64,000 nucleotides of DNA from Nocardioides oceani (GTDB lineage Bacteria > Actinomycetota > Actinomycetes > Propionibacteriales > Nocardioidaceae), in NCBI RefSeq assembly GCF_030412965.1, contig NZ_JAUHJQ010000005.1:62001-126000 (forward strand), read 5' to 3'. Both the position numbers and the translations under genes were made by a program. The notes beneath the pieces are model-generated. The model worked only from the letters and a program-made list of their open reading frames with translations, was not told the DNA's origin and did not search any database. Every line of letters starts with the position of its first letter. Position 1 is the stretch's first letter. Positions 31,247 to 40,028 of the stretch are shown one piece after another.

Positions 31247-33304
31247 GTGGAGATGCGGTCGAGCACGGCCGAGGGGCGTGCGACGCCTGCCCTCGACGAG
31301 GACACCGACCGGCTGCGCTGGGAGGTCGCCGTCGCGGCCAGCGGGATCGGCGCGTTCGACTGGGACCTCCTCACCGGTGAGCTGCGCTGGGACGACCGGG
31401 TGCTCGAGGTCTTCGGCCTCGACCGGGCGACCTTCAGCGGCACGATCGAGTCCTTCGACGCCGCCGTCCACCCCGAGGACCTGCCACGCGTCCAGGCGGC
31501 CCAGGCGCTCGCCATCGAGGGCTGCCGGGAGTACGCCGCGGAGTACCGCGTGCTGCGCCCCGACGGCGAGACCCGATGGGTGGTCGCGCGCGGCCGCGCG
31601 GTGCCCGGTCCCGACGGGCGCGCCGCCCGGCTGCTGGGCGCCGCCTTCGACAACACCGCCGTGCAGGACGGCGAGGCCCGCGTGCAACGCGTGCTCGAGG
31701 CCATGCCCACCGCGTTCTTCCACCTCGACCACGAGTGGCGCTTCACCTACGCCAACCGCGTCGCGCACGGGCTCCTCGGCAACGTCACCCAGCGCCTGGT
31801 CGGCGGTGTGCTGTGGGAGCTGTTCCCTGCTGCCGTGGGCGGCGACTTCGAGCGCCACTACCGGGCGGCGGCCGCGACCGGTGAGCCGGTGACGTTCGAC
31901 GCCTACTACCCGGCCCCCCTCGACGCCTGGTACGAGGTGCGGGCCTGGCCCACGCCGGACGGGCTGTCGGTCTACTTCAACGACGTCACCGACCGCCACG
32001 CCGCCCAGCTGCTGCTGGCGCGCGACGGCCGGCGCACCGCGCTGCTCGCCGCGGCCTCCGAGGCGCTCACCAGCACCCTCGACCCCGAGGTCGGGGTCGG
32101 CCGGCTCGCCCAGGTCCTCGTGCCCGAGGTCGCCGACTGGTGCGTGGTCACGCTCGTCTCCGACGCGCCCCGCGGCGGCTGGCGCGAGCGGCTGCGCGAC
32201 GTCGGGTGGTGGCACCGCGACGCGGCGCGCCGGCCGATGCTCGACCGGTACGCCGAGATGCGGATCCCGTCGCTGACCGACGCCTCGTTCGTCGCCCGCG
32301 CCCTGGCCGCCGAGGAGGCCCTGCTCGTCTCGTCCGGTGCGACCGCCGCGATCGAGCGGGTGCTCGCGCCGGGGGAGGCCCGCGCGCTCGTCCAGCAGCT
32401 CGAGCCCGGCTCCGCGGTGATCGTCCCGCTGCGCGGCCGCGGCCGCACCGTCGGGCTCGTCTCGCTCTTCCGCGGCGCCGACCGCGCGACCTTCGACGAG
32501 GACGACCTGGCGCTCGTGCAGGAGGTCGCCGTCCGCGCGGGCGTGCACGTCGACAACGCCCGGCTCTACGCCGAGCAGCGCGACCTCGCCGCCGCCCTGC
32601 AGCGCAGCATGCTCACCGCGCCGCCGGAGTCCGAGACGCTCGAGGTGGTCGTGCGCTACGAGGCGGCCGCCCAGGCCGCGCAGGTCGGCGGCGACTGGTA
32701 CGACGCGTTCCGCCAGGCCGACGGCTCGACGGTCGTCGTCATCGGCGACGTGGTCGGCCACGACGTCGCCGCCGCGGCCGCCATGGGGCAGATCCGCAGC
32801 CTGCTGCGCGGCATCGCGGTGCACACCGGTGACGGACCGGCCGCCGTGCTCCACGGCGTCGACGAGGCGATCGAGGTGCTCGACCTCGCGACGACCGCCA
32901 CCGCCGCGATCGTGCGGTTCGAGCCCGGCGCCGAGCCCGGCACCACCCGGGTCCGGTGGTCCAACGCCGGCCACCCGCCGCCGGTCGTGGTCGACGAGCA
33001 CGGGCAGGTGCACTTCCTCGCCGAGGACGAGGCCGGCCTGCTGCTCGGACTGCAGCCCGACCCCGACCGCGCCGAGTCCGTGGTCGAGCTGCGCCGGGGG
33101 GCGACGGTGCTGCTCTACACCGACGGCCTGGTCGAGCGTCGCGACCAGTCGATCGACGTCGGCCTCGCGCTGCTCGCCGAGCGGCTCGGGGCGCTGGTCC
33201 GCGAGGAGCGCGACCTCGAGTCGTTCAGCGACGAGCTGCTGCTCCGGATGCTGCCGTCCCGCCGCGAGGACGACGTCGCGCTGGTCGCCGTCCACCTGCG
33301 CTGA
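31247..33304 (+). CDS. PAS-GAF-SpoIIE (PP2C) serine phosphatase
   Basis: The protein (about 685 residues from GTG 31247) has two PAS domains (residues 20-140: GIGAFDWDLLTGELRWDD, EYRVLRPDGETRWV; and 150-265: AFFHLDHEWRFTYANRV), a GAF domain (about 280-440) and a SpoIIE PP2C phosphatase domain (about 450-680: LQRSMLTAPP, GGDWYDAFRQADG, VIGDVVGHDVAAAAAMGQ, WSNAGHPPPVVV, LYTDGLVERR, DDVALVAVHL). Metal-binding Asp residues are intact. Such proteins dephosphorylate anti-anti-sigma factors of the sigma-B/SigF type; no sigma or anti-sigma gene is adjacent. An alternative start is ATG 31253. Confidence 0.9.
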   Translation: MEMRSSTAEGRATPALDEDTDRLRWEVAVAASGIGAFDWDLLTGELRWDDRVLEVFGLDRATFSGTIESFDAAVHPEDLPRVQAAQALAIEGCREYAAEYRVLRPDGETRWVVARGRAVPGPDGRAARLLGAAFDNTAVQDGEARVQRVLEAMPTAFFHLDHEWRFTYANRVAHGLLGNVTQRLVGGVLWELFPAAVGGDFERHYRAAAATGEPVTFDAYYPAPLDAWYEVRAWPTPDGLSVYFNDVTDRHAAQLLLARDGRRTALLAAASEALTSTLDPEVGVGRLAQVLVPEVADWCVVTLVSDAPRGGWRERLRDVGWWHRDAARRPMLDRYAEMRIPSLTDASFVARALAAEEALLVSSGATAAIERVLAPGEARALVQQLEPGSAVIVPLRGRGRTVGLVSLFRGADRATFDEDDLALVQEVAVRAGVHVDNARLYAEQRDLAAALQRSMLTAPPESETLEVVVRYEAAAQAAQVGGDWYDAFRQADGSTVVVIGDVVGHDVAAAAAMGQIRSLLRGIAVHTGDGPAAVLHGVDEAIEVLDLATTATAAIVRFEPGAEPGTTRVRWSNAGHPPPVVVDEHGQVHFLAEDEAGLLLGLQPDPDRAESVVELRRGATVLLYTDGLVERRDQSIDVGLALLAERLGALVREERDLESFSDELLLRMLPSRREDDVALVAVHLR

Positions 33305-33400
33305 GCGGCGGCTCGCGTCCGGGCACCGACCGATGCGGGGCGCGACCCGGGGACCCCATGCCGGCCCCCGAGCCGCGCCGGCGCCGACGTCGCCGCAGAA

Positions 33401-33415
33401 GGGTGAGGCTCACCC
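33401..33415. promoter_or_regulatory. DtxR/IdeR-type iron-box-like palindrome
   Basis: GGGTGAG-G-CTCACCC is a perfect 7-bp inverted repeat around one base. Its centre, GGTGAGGCTCACC, differs at two positions from the GGTTAGGCTAACC core of actinobacterial IdeR/DmdR sites. It stands in the 244-bp gap between two convergent genes, where no promoter is expected; the rest of that gap shows no gene I can support. Binding is a guess. Confidence 0.35.
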
Positions 33416-33548
33416 TCGCTGGCGGCGTCGGACGTGGGTCCCGTAACCCTCAGCGGTCGATGGATACCCACCCGCAGGTAGGTGATCTAAAGAGGGCTCT
33501 GTCCGGGCCCCGTCCGGGCGTTCCACGAGAGCTGGTCCGGGCGCTCGG

Positions 33549-35531
33549 TCACCCCGTCCCGGCCGGCCCGTCGAGGTCGAGGTTCGACGCGTCGTCGTCG
33601 GTCACGAGCACCACCCGCTCGTCCGCGAGCGGCACCAGTCGGACCGCGTCGACGTCGCTCCCGCGCTCGGCCAGGACCATCTCGTTGGTCATCCGCCCGT
33701 CGGCCAGCCGGAGGACCGAGACGTACCCGGTGCGCCCGCGGCTGACGACGGTCACCACCGTCCGGCGCCCCGGCAGCCAGGTCAGCTGGCGCGGGTCGGC
33801 CGACGCGCCGGCGTACGAGCCGGGGGCGTAGTCGACGGTGTCCCGACGGCGCACGGCGGTGAGGTCGGTGACGTCGAAGAGGCCGGCCTGGGCGCCCCAG
33901 CCGCGGCTGCCACGCGGTCCGGGGACGAGGCCCTGGCCGATGCCCAGCATGCGGCGCTCGCCGAGCGGGTGGAGGTAGGAGCTGAACCCAGGGATCTTCA
34001 GCTCGCCGAGCACCCGCGGCCGCGCCGGGTCGGAGAGGTCGATCGTGTGCAGGGGGTCGACCTGGCGGAAGGTCACGAGCACGGCCAGGTCGTCGAACCA
34101 CCGGACGGCGGTGATGTCCTCGCGCGGGGCGATGCCGTCGAGCCGCCCGACCTCGAGAAGCTCCTCGCCCTCGCGGCGCAGGGTCACCACCGCGTTGCCC
34201 GGCCCGGTCTCGGAGGTGGGGGAGAGGGCCAGCCGGAGCACCCCGTCGACCTCGTCCATCGCCCAGCGGTCACGGAGGGCGCCGTCGACGCGCCCGGCGC
34301 CGGCGTACCGCGTGCCGATGCCGTCGAGCGCGAAGTCGAAGACCTGCGTCGTCCCGTCGCCAGCGGGGAGCACCATCCGCCTGCTGGTGCAGGTGGCGCA
34401 CCCCCAGGCCCAGGGGTCCGTGCCGGCGCCGGAGGTGGCGAGGTAGAGGTGGTCGGTCGAGGAGTACGTCGTCGAGGCGTCGGCCGCGACGGCGGTGACG
34501 TCCCACGCGGCGACGTCGTTCGCGGCGAACCCGAGCACGGTGGTCGTGCCGAGCGGCGCGGTCGTGCTCGGGACGGCGACGTCGGCGCAGTCGGAGAGCT
34601 GCTCCTCGGGGCCGCGGTCCACCGAGGCCCGGGGCAGCCAGTCGGCGACGGTGGTGTCGGCGACGATCGCCCGGTTGCGCCGCTCGGCCTCGGCGGCGGT
34701 GACGCCGCGACGACGGTCCGGCCGGACGAAGTCGAGCTCCGGCAACCCGGTCGAGACGACCAGCCGGAGGTCGTCCCCGTGCTGGCGCGCGCTCACGACC
34801 GGCGAGGTGAGGTCGACGCGCGTGCCCGCCTGCATGGCGGCCGGGTCCGCCACGTCGACGGTGAGGACCCGGGAGGGGGCCACCGCCACGACGGTGTCGC
34901 CGGCCAGGAGGATCTCCGCCTCGGTCATCCCGGGCAGGGCGACCGAGGCGATGCGCTCGACCTCCGGTCCGGTGACGTCGTACGACGTCAGCAGGCCGCG
35001 GCTGAGGCGGTAGAGCACCTCGCCGTCGGTCTTGACCAGGTCCGGCTCGTCGACGCCGGCCTCCTGGACGTTGGTGCCGGTGTCGCTGCTGGTCGCGCGC
35101 GTCACCTTCGCGGACACGGCGGGGAGGGGGGAGGCAGCCCGCGCCACTCCCGCGAAGTCCCTGGTCAGCCGGGTGAGGACGGGGTAGGTGTCCCAGCCCC
35201 AGGGGCCCACGAGCGCCTGTCCGGCGTCCACGTAGTGCTCGAGCAGCACCTCGCAGGAGCCGGCCGCGACGAGGGCGCCGGAGAACTCGGCGACGCTGCC
35301 GCGGTCGTCCGCGCCCGGGGTGCCCGGCCCGGGGTCCTGCGGCCCACCGCTCACCTGGGTGCCCGCGACGAAGGCTGCGGCCAGCGCACCGAGGGCGACC
35401 ACCGTGCCGGCGGAGCGGAGCAGGGGACGCCGGCGGGACCCGCGCTGCTCGCGGCGGGCGGCGCGGAGGATGCGGTCGGTGGGGGCGGGTCCGACGGGCA
35501 CGTCGTCCCAGAGGCGCTCGAGGTCGGTCAC
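33549..35531 (-). CDS. Membrane-anchored secreted beta-propeller protein coupled to an ECF sigma factor
   Basis: The 660-residue protein has a cytoplasmic N-terminus of about 40 residues (TDLERLWDDVPVGPAPTDRIL), one membrane segment (AGTVVALGALAAAFVAGTQV) and a large outside part matching the bacterial beta-propeller family (NVQEAGVDEPDLVKTDGEVLYRLS, VLGFAANDVAAWDV, YLATSGAG, VRWFDDLAVLVTFRQVDPLHTIDLSDPARPRVLGELKIPGFSSYLHPLGERRMLGIGQ). GTG 35531 overlaps the sigma stop by 4 bp. The design, with a short inside tail and large outside sensor, parallels the other sigma partner at 18183-19184. It could act as a sensor or anti-sigma factor; no known anti-sigma motif is visible. Confidence 0.82.
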   Translation of the reverse strand: MTDLERLWDDVPVGPAPTDRILRAARREQRGSRRRPLLRSAGTVVALGALAAAFVAGTQVSGGPQDPGPGTPGADDRGSVAEFSGALVAAGSCEVLLEHYVDAGQALVGPWGWDTYPVLTRLTRDFAGVARAASPLPAVSAKVTRATSSDTGTNVQEAGVDEPDLVKTDGEVLYRLSRGLLTSYDVTGPEVERIASVALPGMTEAEILLAGDTVVAVAPSRVLTVDVADPAAMQAGTRVDLTSPVVSARQHGDDLRLVVSTGLPELDFVRPDRRRGVTAAEAERRNRAIVADTTVADWLPRASVDRGPEEQLSDCADVAVPSTTAPLGTTTVLGFAANDVAAWDVTAVAADASTTYSSTDHLYLATSGAGTDPWAWGCATCTSRRMVLPAGDGTTQVFDFALDGIGTRYAGAGRVDGALRDRWAMDEVDGVLRLALSPTSETGPGNAVVTLRREGEELLEVGRLDGIAPREDITAVRWFDDLAVLVTFRQVDPLHTIDLSDPARPRVLGELKIPGFSSYLHPLGERRMLGIGQGLVPGPRGSRGWGAQAGLFDVTDLTAVRRRDTVDYAPGSYAGASADPRQLTWLPGRRTVVTVVSRGRTGYVSVLRLADGRMTNEMVLAERGSDVDAVRLVPLADERVVLVTDDDASNLDLDGPAGTG

Positions 35532-36040
35532 GGGTGGGTCCTCCCGGTCAGGTCGGCGAGGTGGTGGTCGGTCGCGAGCTGGGCCAGCGCCCGGGAGAGC
35601 CGGCTCTTGACGGTGCCGGGCGCCACGTCGAGCGCGGCGGCGGTCTGGGCCTCGGTGAGCTGGACGAAGTAGCGCAGCACCACCACGTCGCGGTTGACCT
35701 TGCTCAGCCCGCCGAGCGCGCGGTGCACGGCGTCGGTCACCTCGACCGCGCCGTGGGGGTCGTGCCCGCGGCCCGTGCGGTCGTGCGGCACGTCCGCGTG
35801 GGAGCGCTCGCGACGCCAGGGACGGCGGTGGCTGTCGCGGACGGTGTTGACCAGCATCCGGTAGACGTAGGCCTCCCGGTTGTCGGCGCCGGTCACCTTC
35901 GCCCACGACCGGAAGCACTTGACCAGCGTGGACTGCGCGGCGTCCTCGGCGTCGGCGAGCGAGCAGCCGAGGAAGACCGCCGCCCGCACCAGCGTCGGCC
36001 ACGCCTCGTCGGCGTACGCCGCGAACTCCGTCTCGTCCAT
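35528..36040 (-). CDS. SigE-family ECF sigma factor
   Basis: The 170-residue protein has region 2 (EFAAYADEAWPTLVRAAVFLGCSLADAEDAAQSTLVKCFRSW, AYVYRMLVNTVRDSHRR) and region 4 (LSKVNRDVVVLRYFVQLTEAQTAAALDVAPGTVKSRLSRALAQL), the pattern of the actinobacterial SigE-family (SACE-type) sigma factors. ATG 36040 is preceded in frame by GTG 36043. It is co-translated with the downstream beta-propeller protein. Confidence 0.88.
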   Translation of the reverse strand: MDETEFAAYADEAWPTLVRAAVFLGCSLADAEDAAQSTLVKCFRSWAKVTGADNREAYVYRMLVNTVRDSHRRPWRRERSHADVPHDRTGRGHDPHGAVEVTDAVHRALGGLSKVNRDVVVLRYFVQLTEAQTAAALDVAPGTVKSRLSRALAQLATDHHLADLTGRTHP

Positions 36041-36111
36041 CACGGGGTAGACGCGGCCCGGGGCGAGCGCGGTTCCGTCCGACCCGGACTTCCTGGCACT
36101 AGCGTGCCGGG

Positions 36112-37053
36112 GTGCGCCTCAAGCCCGGACGACCCGACCTGCACCGGCACGCCTCCCGCCACGACGTTCCGCCCGCGGCGGAGGGCGTGCTCGGGGTGAC
36201 GTTCCTCGGCGTCTCGACGCTGCTGGTCTCCGACGGCACCTCCGCGGTGCTCACCGACGGCTTCTTCTCCCGGCCGGGGCTGCTGCAGGTGGGGATCGGC
36301 CGGATCGCCCCCGATCCCGCGCGGATCGACACCGCGCTGGCCCGCGCGCTCGGCGACGCCGGGGTCGACCGGCTCGAGGCGGTCGTACCGGTGCACAGCC
36401 ACTACGACCACGCGCTCGACTCCGCCGTCGTCGCCGAGCGGACCGGCGCGCTGCTCGTCGGCGGCACCTCCACCGCGAACGTCGGTCGCGGCGGCGGGCT
36501 CGCCCCCGACCGGGTCCGCGTCGTCTCGTCCGGCGACACGCTCACCTGCGGCTCGTTCACGCTGGCCTTCGTGGCATCGGCCCACTGCCCGCCCGACCGC
36601 TTCCCGGGCACCATCGAGGCACCCGTCGTGCCGCCGGCCCGCGCGGCGGCGTACCGCTGTGGTGAGGCGTGGTCGATCCTGCTCACCCACGTCCCGTCCG
36701 GGCGGACCGCGCTGGTGCAGGGGAGCGCGGGGTACGTCGCCGGGTCGCTCGCCGGCCACCGGGCCGACGTCGTCTACCTCGGCGTCGGGCAGCTCGGCGT
36801 GCAGCCCACGGCGTACCTCGAGGCGTACTGGGAGCACACCGTCCGCGCCGTCGGCGCGCGTCGCGTCGTGCTGACCCACTGGGACGACTTCTTCCGGCCG
36901 CTCGACCGGCCGCTGCGCGCGTTGCCGTACGCCGGCGACGACCTCGACGTCACCATCCGCACGCTCGACCGGCTCGCCACCGCCGACGGCGTCACCGTGC
37001 ACCTGCCGACGCTGTGGCGGCGCGAGGATCCTTGGTCGGGGCTGCCCGGCTGA
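36112..37053 (+). CDS. MBL-fold metallohydrolase
   Basis: The 313-residue protein has the metallo-beta-lactamase motif HSHYDHALD (metal residues His-x-His-x-Asp-His), preceded by GVTFLGVSTLLVSDGTSAVLTDGFFSRP. Further pieces are ILLTHVPSGRTALVQGSAGYV, a probable replacement for the second metal region, and RVVLTHWDDFFRP at the end of the fold. It may hydrolyse a lactone, phosphodiester or lipid-like ester; nothing fixes the substrate. The GTG start lies 6 nt after TAGCGT, indicating a leaderless transcript, divergent from the sigma factor gene. Confidence 0.82.
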   Translation: MRLKPGRPDLHRHASRHDVPPAAEGVLGVTFLGVSTLLVSDGTSAVLTDGFFSRPGLLQVGIGRIAPDPARIDTALARALGDAGVDRLEAVVPVHSHYDHALDSAVVAERTGALLVGGTSTANVGRGGGLAPDRVRVVSSGDTLTCGSFTLAFVASAHCPPDRFPGTIEAPVVPPARAAAYRCGEAWSILLTHVPSGRTALVQGSAGYVAGSLAGHRADVVYLGVGQLGVQPTAYLEAYWEHTVRAVGARRVVLTHWDDFFRPLDRPLRALPYAGDDLDVTIRTLDRLATADGVTVHLPTLWRREDPWSGLPG

Positions 37054-37057
37054 CCGC

Positions 37058-37258
37058 TCAGTCCGCGGCGCGCTCGCAGTAGAGCGAGACCACCATGTCC
37101 CCGGACAGGTCCGGGAAGCCGGTCGTGTGGTTGAGCACCGTCCAGCCGTCGTCGAGCATCGTCAGGACGCTGTCGGGAAGCTCGAAGGCCGTCGCGGTGC
37201 CTGCGGTCGGCATCTCCGCCGCGGTGATCCGGACCAGGACGAGTCGGCGTTCGGTCAT
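37058..37258 (-). CDS. Small hypothetical protein, 66 aa
   Basis: A short alpha/beta protein (RRLVLVRITAAEMPTAGTATAF, LDDGWTVLNHTTGFPDLSGDMVVSLYCER). The ATG follows TAGGCT by 6 nt on the - strand, a good leaderless promoter, which supports that it is real. It converges with the MBL gene with a 4-bp gap. No family recognised. Confidence 0.6.
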   Translation of the reverse strand: MTERRLVLVRITAAEMPTAGTATAFELPDSVLTMLDDGWTVLNHTTGFPDLSGDMVVSLYCERAAD

Positions 37259-37267
37259 GCCGCGAGC

Positions 37268-38032
37268 CTACGGACGCCGCCCCTCGAGGATCGCGCGGGT
37301 CGGCTCGTCGGCCGGGAAGAACGCCTCGATCGCCAGCTCGGAGAGGGTCACCTCGCGCGGGGTGCCGAAGACCGTGGTCGTCGAGATCAGGGACAGCACC
37401 GTGTCGGCCCCGACCCGCAGCCGCAGCGGCACGACGAGCGACGCCGCCGGTGCGGGGTCCACCCGGCCGTCGCGGGCCAGCTCGAGCAGTGCGCCGACCC
37501 CGGCGTCCCCGCTCGCCTCGTGCTCACGCCGGAGGCGCTCGGCGAGGTGGGCACGCCACTCGGGGAGGTTCACGATGCGGGGCGCGAGCCCCCGCGGGTC
37601 CAGCGACAGGCGGATGACGTTCACCGGAGGCGCGAGGACGTCGTCGTCGAGGTCGCCGAGCAACGCGTAGAGCGCGTCGTTCGCCGACACCAGGTCCCAG
37701 AGCCGGTCCAGCACGAGCGCCGGGTAGGGCTCGTGCGCCCGCAGGATCGTCTCCACGGCCGCGCTCACCTCCGCCATCGGCGGGTCGCCCAGGCGGTGCT
37801 CGGGGTGCGCGGGGGCGTGGCCGGCGGCCAGCAGCACGCGGTTCTGCTCACGCAGCGGCACGTCGAGGTGCGCGCAGAGCCGCAGGACCATCGCGGGTGT
37901 CGGCCGGCTCCGCCCCGTCTCGATGTAGCTCAGGTGACGCGTCGAGACGTCCGCGCGGCTGGCCAGGCCGAGCTGGGAGAGGTGCCGTCGCTCCCGCCAC
38001 TGGCGGATCAGGGCTCCCGCCGGCGCGTTCAC
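37268..38032 (-). CDS. XRE-family regulator with MmyB-like ligand-binding domain
   Basis: The 254-residue protein has an N-terminal HTH (LIRQWRERRHLSQLGLASRADVSTRHLSYIETGRSRPTPAMVLRLCAHL) and a C-terminal PAS-like MmyB domain (YPALVLDRLWDLVSANDALYALLGDLDDDVL, NVIRLSLDPRGLAPRIVNLPEW, LISTTTVFGTPREVTLSELAIEAFFP), whose fold binds fatty-acid-like ligands in known members. It is transcribed away from a DUF1330 gene and probably controls it. GTG 38032 is 7 nt after TAGCGT, a leaderless start that would let the regulator bind its own promoter in the 112-bp gap. Confidence 0.88.
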   Translation of the reverse strand: MNAPAGALIRQWRERRHLSQLGLASRADVSTRHLSYIETGRSRPTPAMVLRLCAHLDVPLREQNRVLLAAGHAPAHPEHRLGDPPMAEVSAAVETILRAHEPYPALVLDRLWDLVSANDALYALLGDLDDDVLAPPVNVIRLSLDPRGLAPRIVNLPEWRAHLAERLRREHEASGDAGVGALLELARDGRVDPAPAASLVVPLRLRVGADTVLSLISTTTVFGTPREVTLSELAIEAFFPADEPTRAILEGRRP

Positions 38033-38144
38033 CCTCCCGACGCTAGCGGCGGCACGCCGGTCCCGCCATGACCTCCGACGTCATCGACGCCGTCACCTCC
38101 ACCGCGGTGTCATCGACGCCCACCCCGAACGACAGGAGACCGAC

Positions 38145-38522
38145 ATGCACACCACCGAGACCGACCCGCGCACGGCTCGCGCCTACGCCGTGGCCTACCT
38201 CCGCGACGTCAGCGTCGGGCCGGCGATCATCGACTACCTCCAACGCATCGACGAGTCGATGGCGCCGTACGGCGGTCGGTTCCTCGTGCACGGCGGCGCC
38301 CTCACGCCGCTCGAGGGCACGTGGGACGGCGACGTCGTGGTCCTGGAGTTCCCCGACGTCCGGACGGCGCAGGACTGGTACGCCTCGCCGGCCTACCAGG
38401 CGATCCTTCCGCTCCGCACGGAGAACTCCTCCTCGATCGCCTGCGTCGTCCAGGGCGTCCCCGTGGGCTACCGCGCCACCCACAAGCTCGACGAGCTCGT
38501 CGGTCGAGGCGCCACCGCCTGA
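38145..38522 (+). CDS. DUF1330 (NIPSNAP-like) protein
   Basis: The 125-residue protein has the DUF1330 ferredoxin-like pattern: AYAVAYLRDVSVGPAIIDYLQRIDESMAPYGGRFLVHGG, EGTWDGDVVVLEFPDVRTAQDWYASPAYQAILPLR. Family members are small dimeric proteins of unknown enzymatic role. ATG 38145 follows AGGAG at 8 nt. Divergence from the MmyB-type regulator suggests regulated expression. Confidence 0.88.
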   Translation: MHTTETDPRTARAYAVAYLRDVSVGPAIIDYLQRIDESMAPYGGRFLVHGGALTPLEGTWDGDVVVLEFPDVRTAQDWYASPAYQAILPLRTENSSSIACVVQGVPVGYRATHKLDELVGRGATA

Positions 38523-38591
38523 GCGGGCTCGTCCGCCGCGCACAAGGCCGAACGTCGGTCCACGAGCCGACGACGCGCGGGCACGCCTGTG

Positions 38592-38618
38592 CCCCGCCGA
38601 CTGCTCGCTTCGGCGGGG
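38592..38618. terminator. Bidirectional terminator hairpin
   Basis: CCCCGCCGA (38592-38600) pairs with TCGGCGGGG (38610-38618) across a 9-base loop, in the gap between convergent genes. Confidence 0.65.
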
Positions 38619-38632
38619 TGCGGGCTGGGTGG

Positions 38633-39943
38633 CTATGGCTGGGGAGGACCGGGTGGCGGCTCGGGGCCGAGGTCGTGGGTGCCTCGGTGGTCGACGCGAT
38701 AGGTGAGGCCGGTCGGACTGCGCCACTCGTAGGTCCCCGGCGCTGGTGACTGCTGTGACCAACCGGCGTGGGTCTTGGCGCGGTGGTGCCTGCGGCAGAG
38801 GGGCGCGATGTTCTCGGTCGCCGTGGGGCCGCCCCTCGAGTGGGGTACGACGTGGTCGTCGTCGACCTTGCTGTTGGCGTGGGCGGGTCGGGTGCACCAC
38901 GGGAAGACGCAGTGGTGGTCGCGGAGCCGGGCCTGCGTCGAGAGCCGGTCGGGGACCTCGTAGGCCTCGACGTGGATGCGCTCGGCCAGGTCGACGATCG
39001 GCTTGACGGTGATGGTCTTGCCGGCGTCACTGCGGGCGGCTCTTGTGCACCAGTCGGCCAGCTGGCTGGTGAGCACGAACCCGCGCGTGTTCTCCACGCG
39101 GGTGAGCGGATCCAGGGCCCCGTCGGGGTGCTGGTGGACGTGGACCACGAGGGGCTTGGGGTCGGTGTCGAACTCCAGGCTCAGCTGGCGCCGCGCCATG
39201 TCGCCCAGCGCAACCGACCGGCGGGCGTCGAGGGTGTCGGTGCAGCCGAGTGCCTCCAAGCGGGCGGCGCCCTTGGTGAGTGCGTCGTCGAGGTCGAGGG
39301 CGTCGGCGAGGTCGAGGGTGGCCCAGACGTCGACGTGTCCGTCGAAGGAGACCTGGCGGGACTGGATGGTCACGTGCCGGGCCTCAGCGCGTTCGGTCGC
39401 GACGCGTTCGGCCTCCTCGGGGTCGAACCGGACCAGCGCCTCCTCCAGCAGCCGCTCCAGGGCAGCCGGCCCGATGGTCGAGGCGACCGGCGCGACGTGG
39501 GTGTCGACGAACGCAGCGCCCTTCTTCGGCAGGTGCAGCGTGCGGCGGGCCAGCGAGCGGGCTTTCCACGCGGGCAGGTCGAGGTCGGTGACCTTCTTCC
39601 ACAGTCTCGGGAGGCGGTAGCGCAGCTCCAACGCCTCGGCCAGGTACGCGCGGCCGGCGTCCTCCGACTTCCCGAGACCGGCAGCGAACTCCACGACCGC
39701 GAACTCGGTCACGAACGGACCACCCTCGCCGGCGAGGCAGACGGGCTTGTCGCCGAACCCTCGAAACACCGACCAGGTCGCTGCCTCGTCCAACGACTCC
39801 GCGGGGTGCAGCACGCACCACTGGACGGCTGCCTCGAGGAGTCGGGCCTCAGCGGCGTTCGCGGCTTTCTGCTCCTGGCGCGCGAGGCTCAGCACGTCGG
39901 CTGGGGTGTCCAGCGGGTGCTCGAGCGTCGCGGTCAGGGCCAT
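38633..39943 (-). CDS. DUF222-type HNH endonuclease (13E12-like family)
   Basis: The 436-residue protein has a helical N-terminal DUF222-like region and a C-terminal HNH zinc fold: HCVFPWCTRPAHANSKVDDDHVVPHSRGGPTATENIAPLCRRHHRAKTH, with paired Cys/His zinc ligands and the catalytic HxxP...N...H. Proteins of this kind occur in many copies in actinobacteria (the 13E12 family of mycobacteria). The physiological role is unknown. A perfect SOS-box sequence 13 bp upstream of the ATG implies LexA control and induction by DNA damage, in line with known SOS-regulated 13E12 genes of M. tuberculosis. Confidence 0.85.
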   Translation of the reverse strand: MALTATLEHPLDTPADVLSLARQEQKAANAAEARLLEAAVQWCVLHPAESLDEAATWSVFRGFGDKPVCLAGEGGPFVTEFAVVEFAAGLGKSEDAGRAYLAEALELRYRLPRLWKKVTDLDLPAWKARSLARRTLHLPKKGAAFVDTHVAPVASTIGPAALERLLEEALVRFDPEEAERVATERAEARHVTIQSRQVSFDGHVDVWATLDLADALDLDDALTKGAARLEALGCTDTLDARRSVALGDMARRQLSLEFDTDPKPLVVHVHQHPDGALDPLTRVENTRGFVLTSQLADWCTRAARSDAGKTITVKPIVDLAERIHVEAYEVPDRLSTQARLRDHHCVFPWCTRPAHANSKVDDDHVVPHSRGGPTATENIAPLCRRHHRAKTHAGWSQQSPAPGTYEWRSPTGLTYRVDHRGTHDLGPEPPPGPPQP

Positions 39944-39955
39944 GCCTCATTCTAC

Positions 39956-39971
39956 TCGAACGCGTGTTCGA
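39956..39971. promoter_or_regulatory. SOS box (LexA site) upstream of the HNH gene
   Basis: TCGAACGCGTGTTCGA matches the actinobacterial SOS-box consensus TCGAAC-N4-GTTCGA in all 12 fixed bases. It ends 13 bp before the HNH start codon on the - strand, inside the expected core promoter, so LexA binding should block transcription. Confidence 0.85.
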
Positions 39972-40028
39972 TAGCAATGGTCGGTGCACAGCTCTTCGCG
40001 ACGGATGTGGCCGAGGGCGGCGGCCAGA

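Noticed and set aside
33464..33831. Small + strand gene downstream of the iron-box-like palindrome
   Set aside because: The frame lacks a ribosome site and runs into the 3' end of the beta-propeller gene as a mirror frame.
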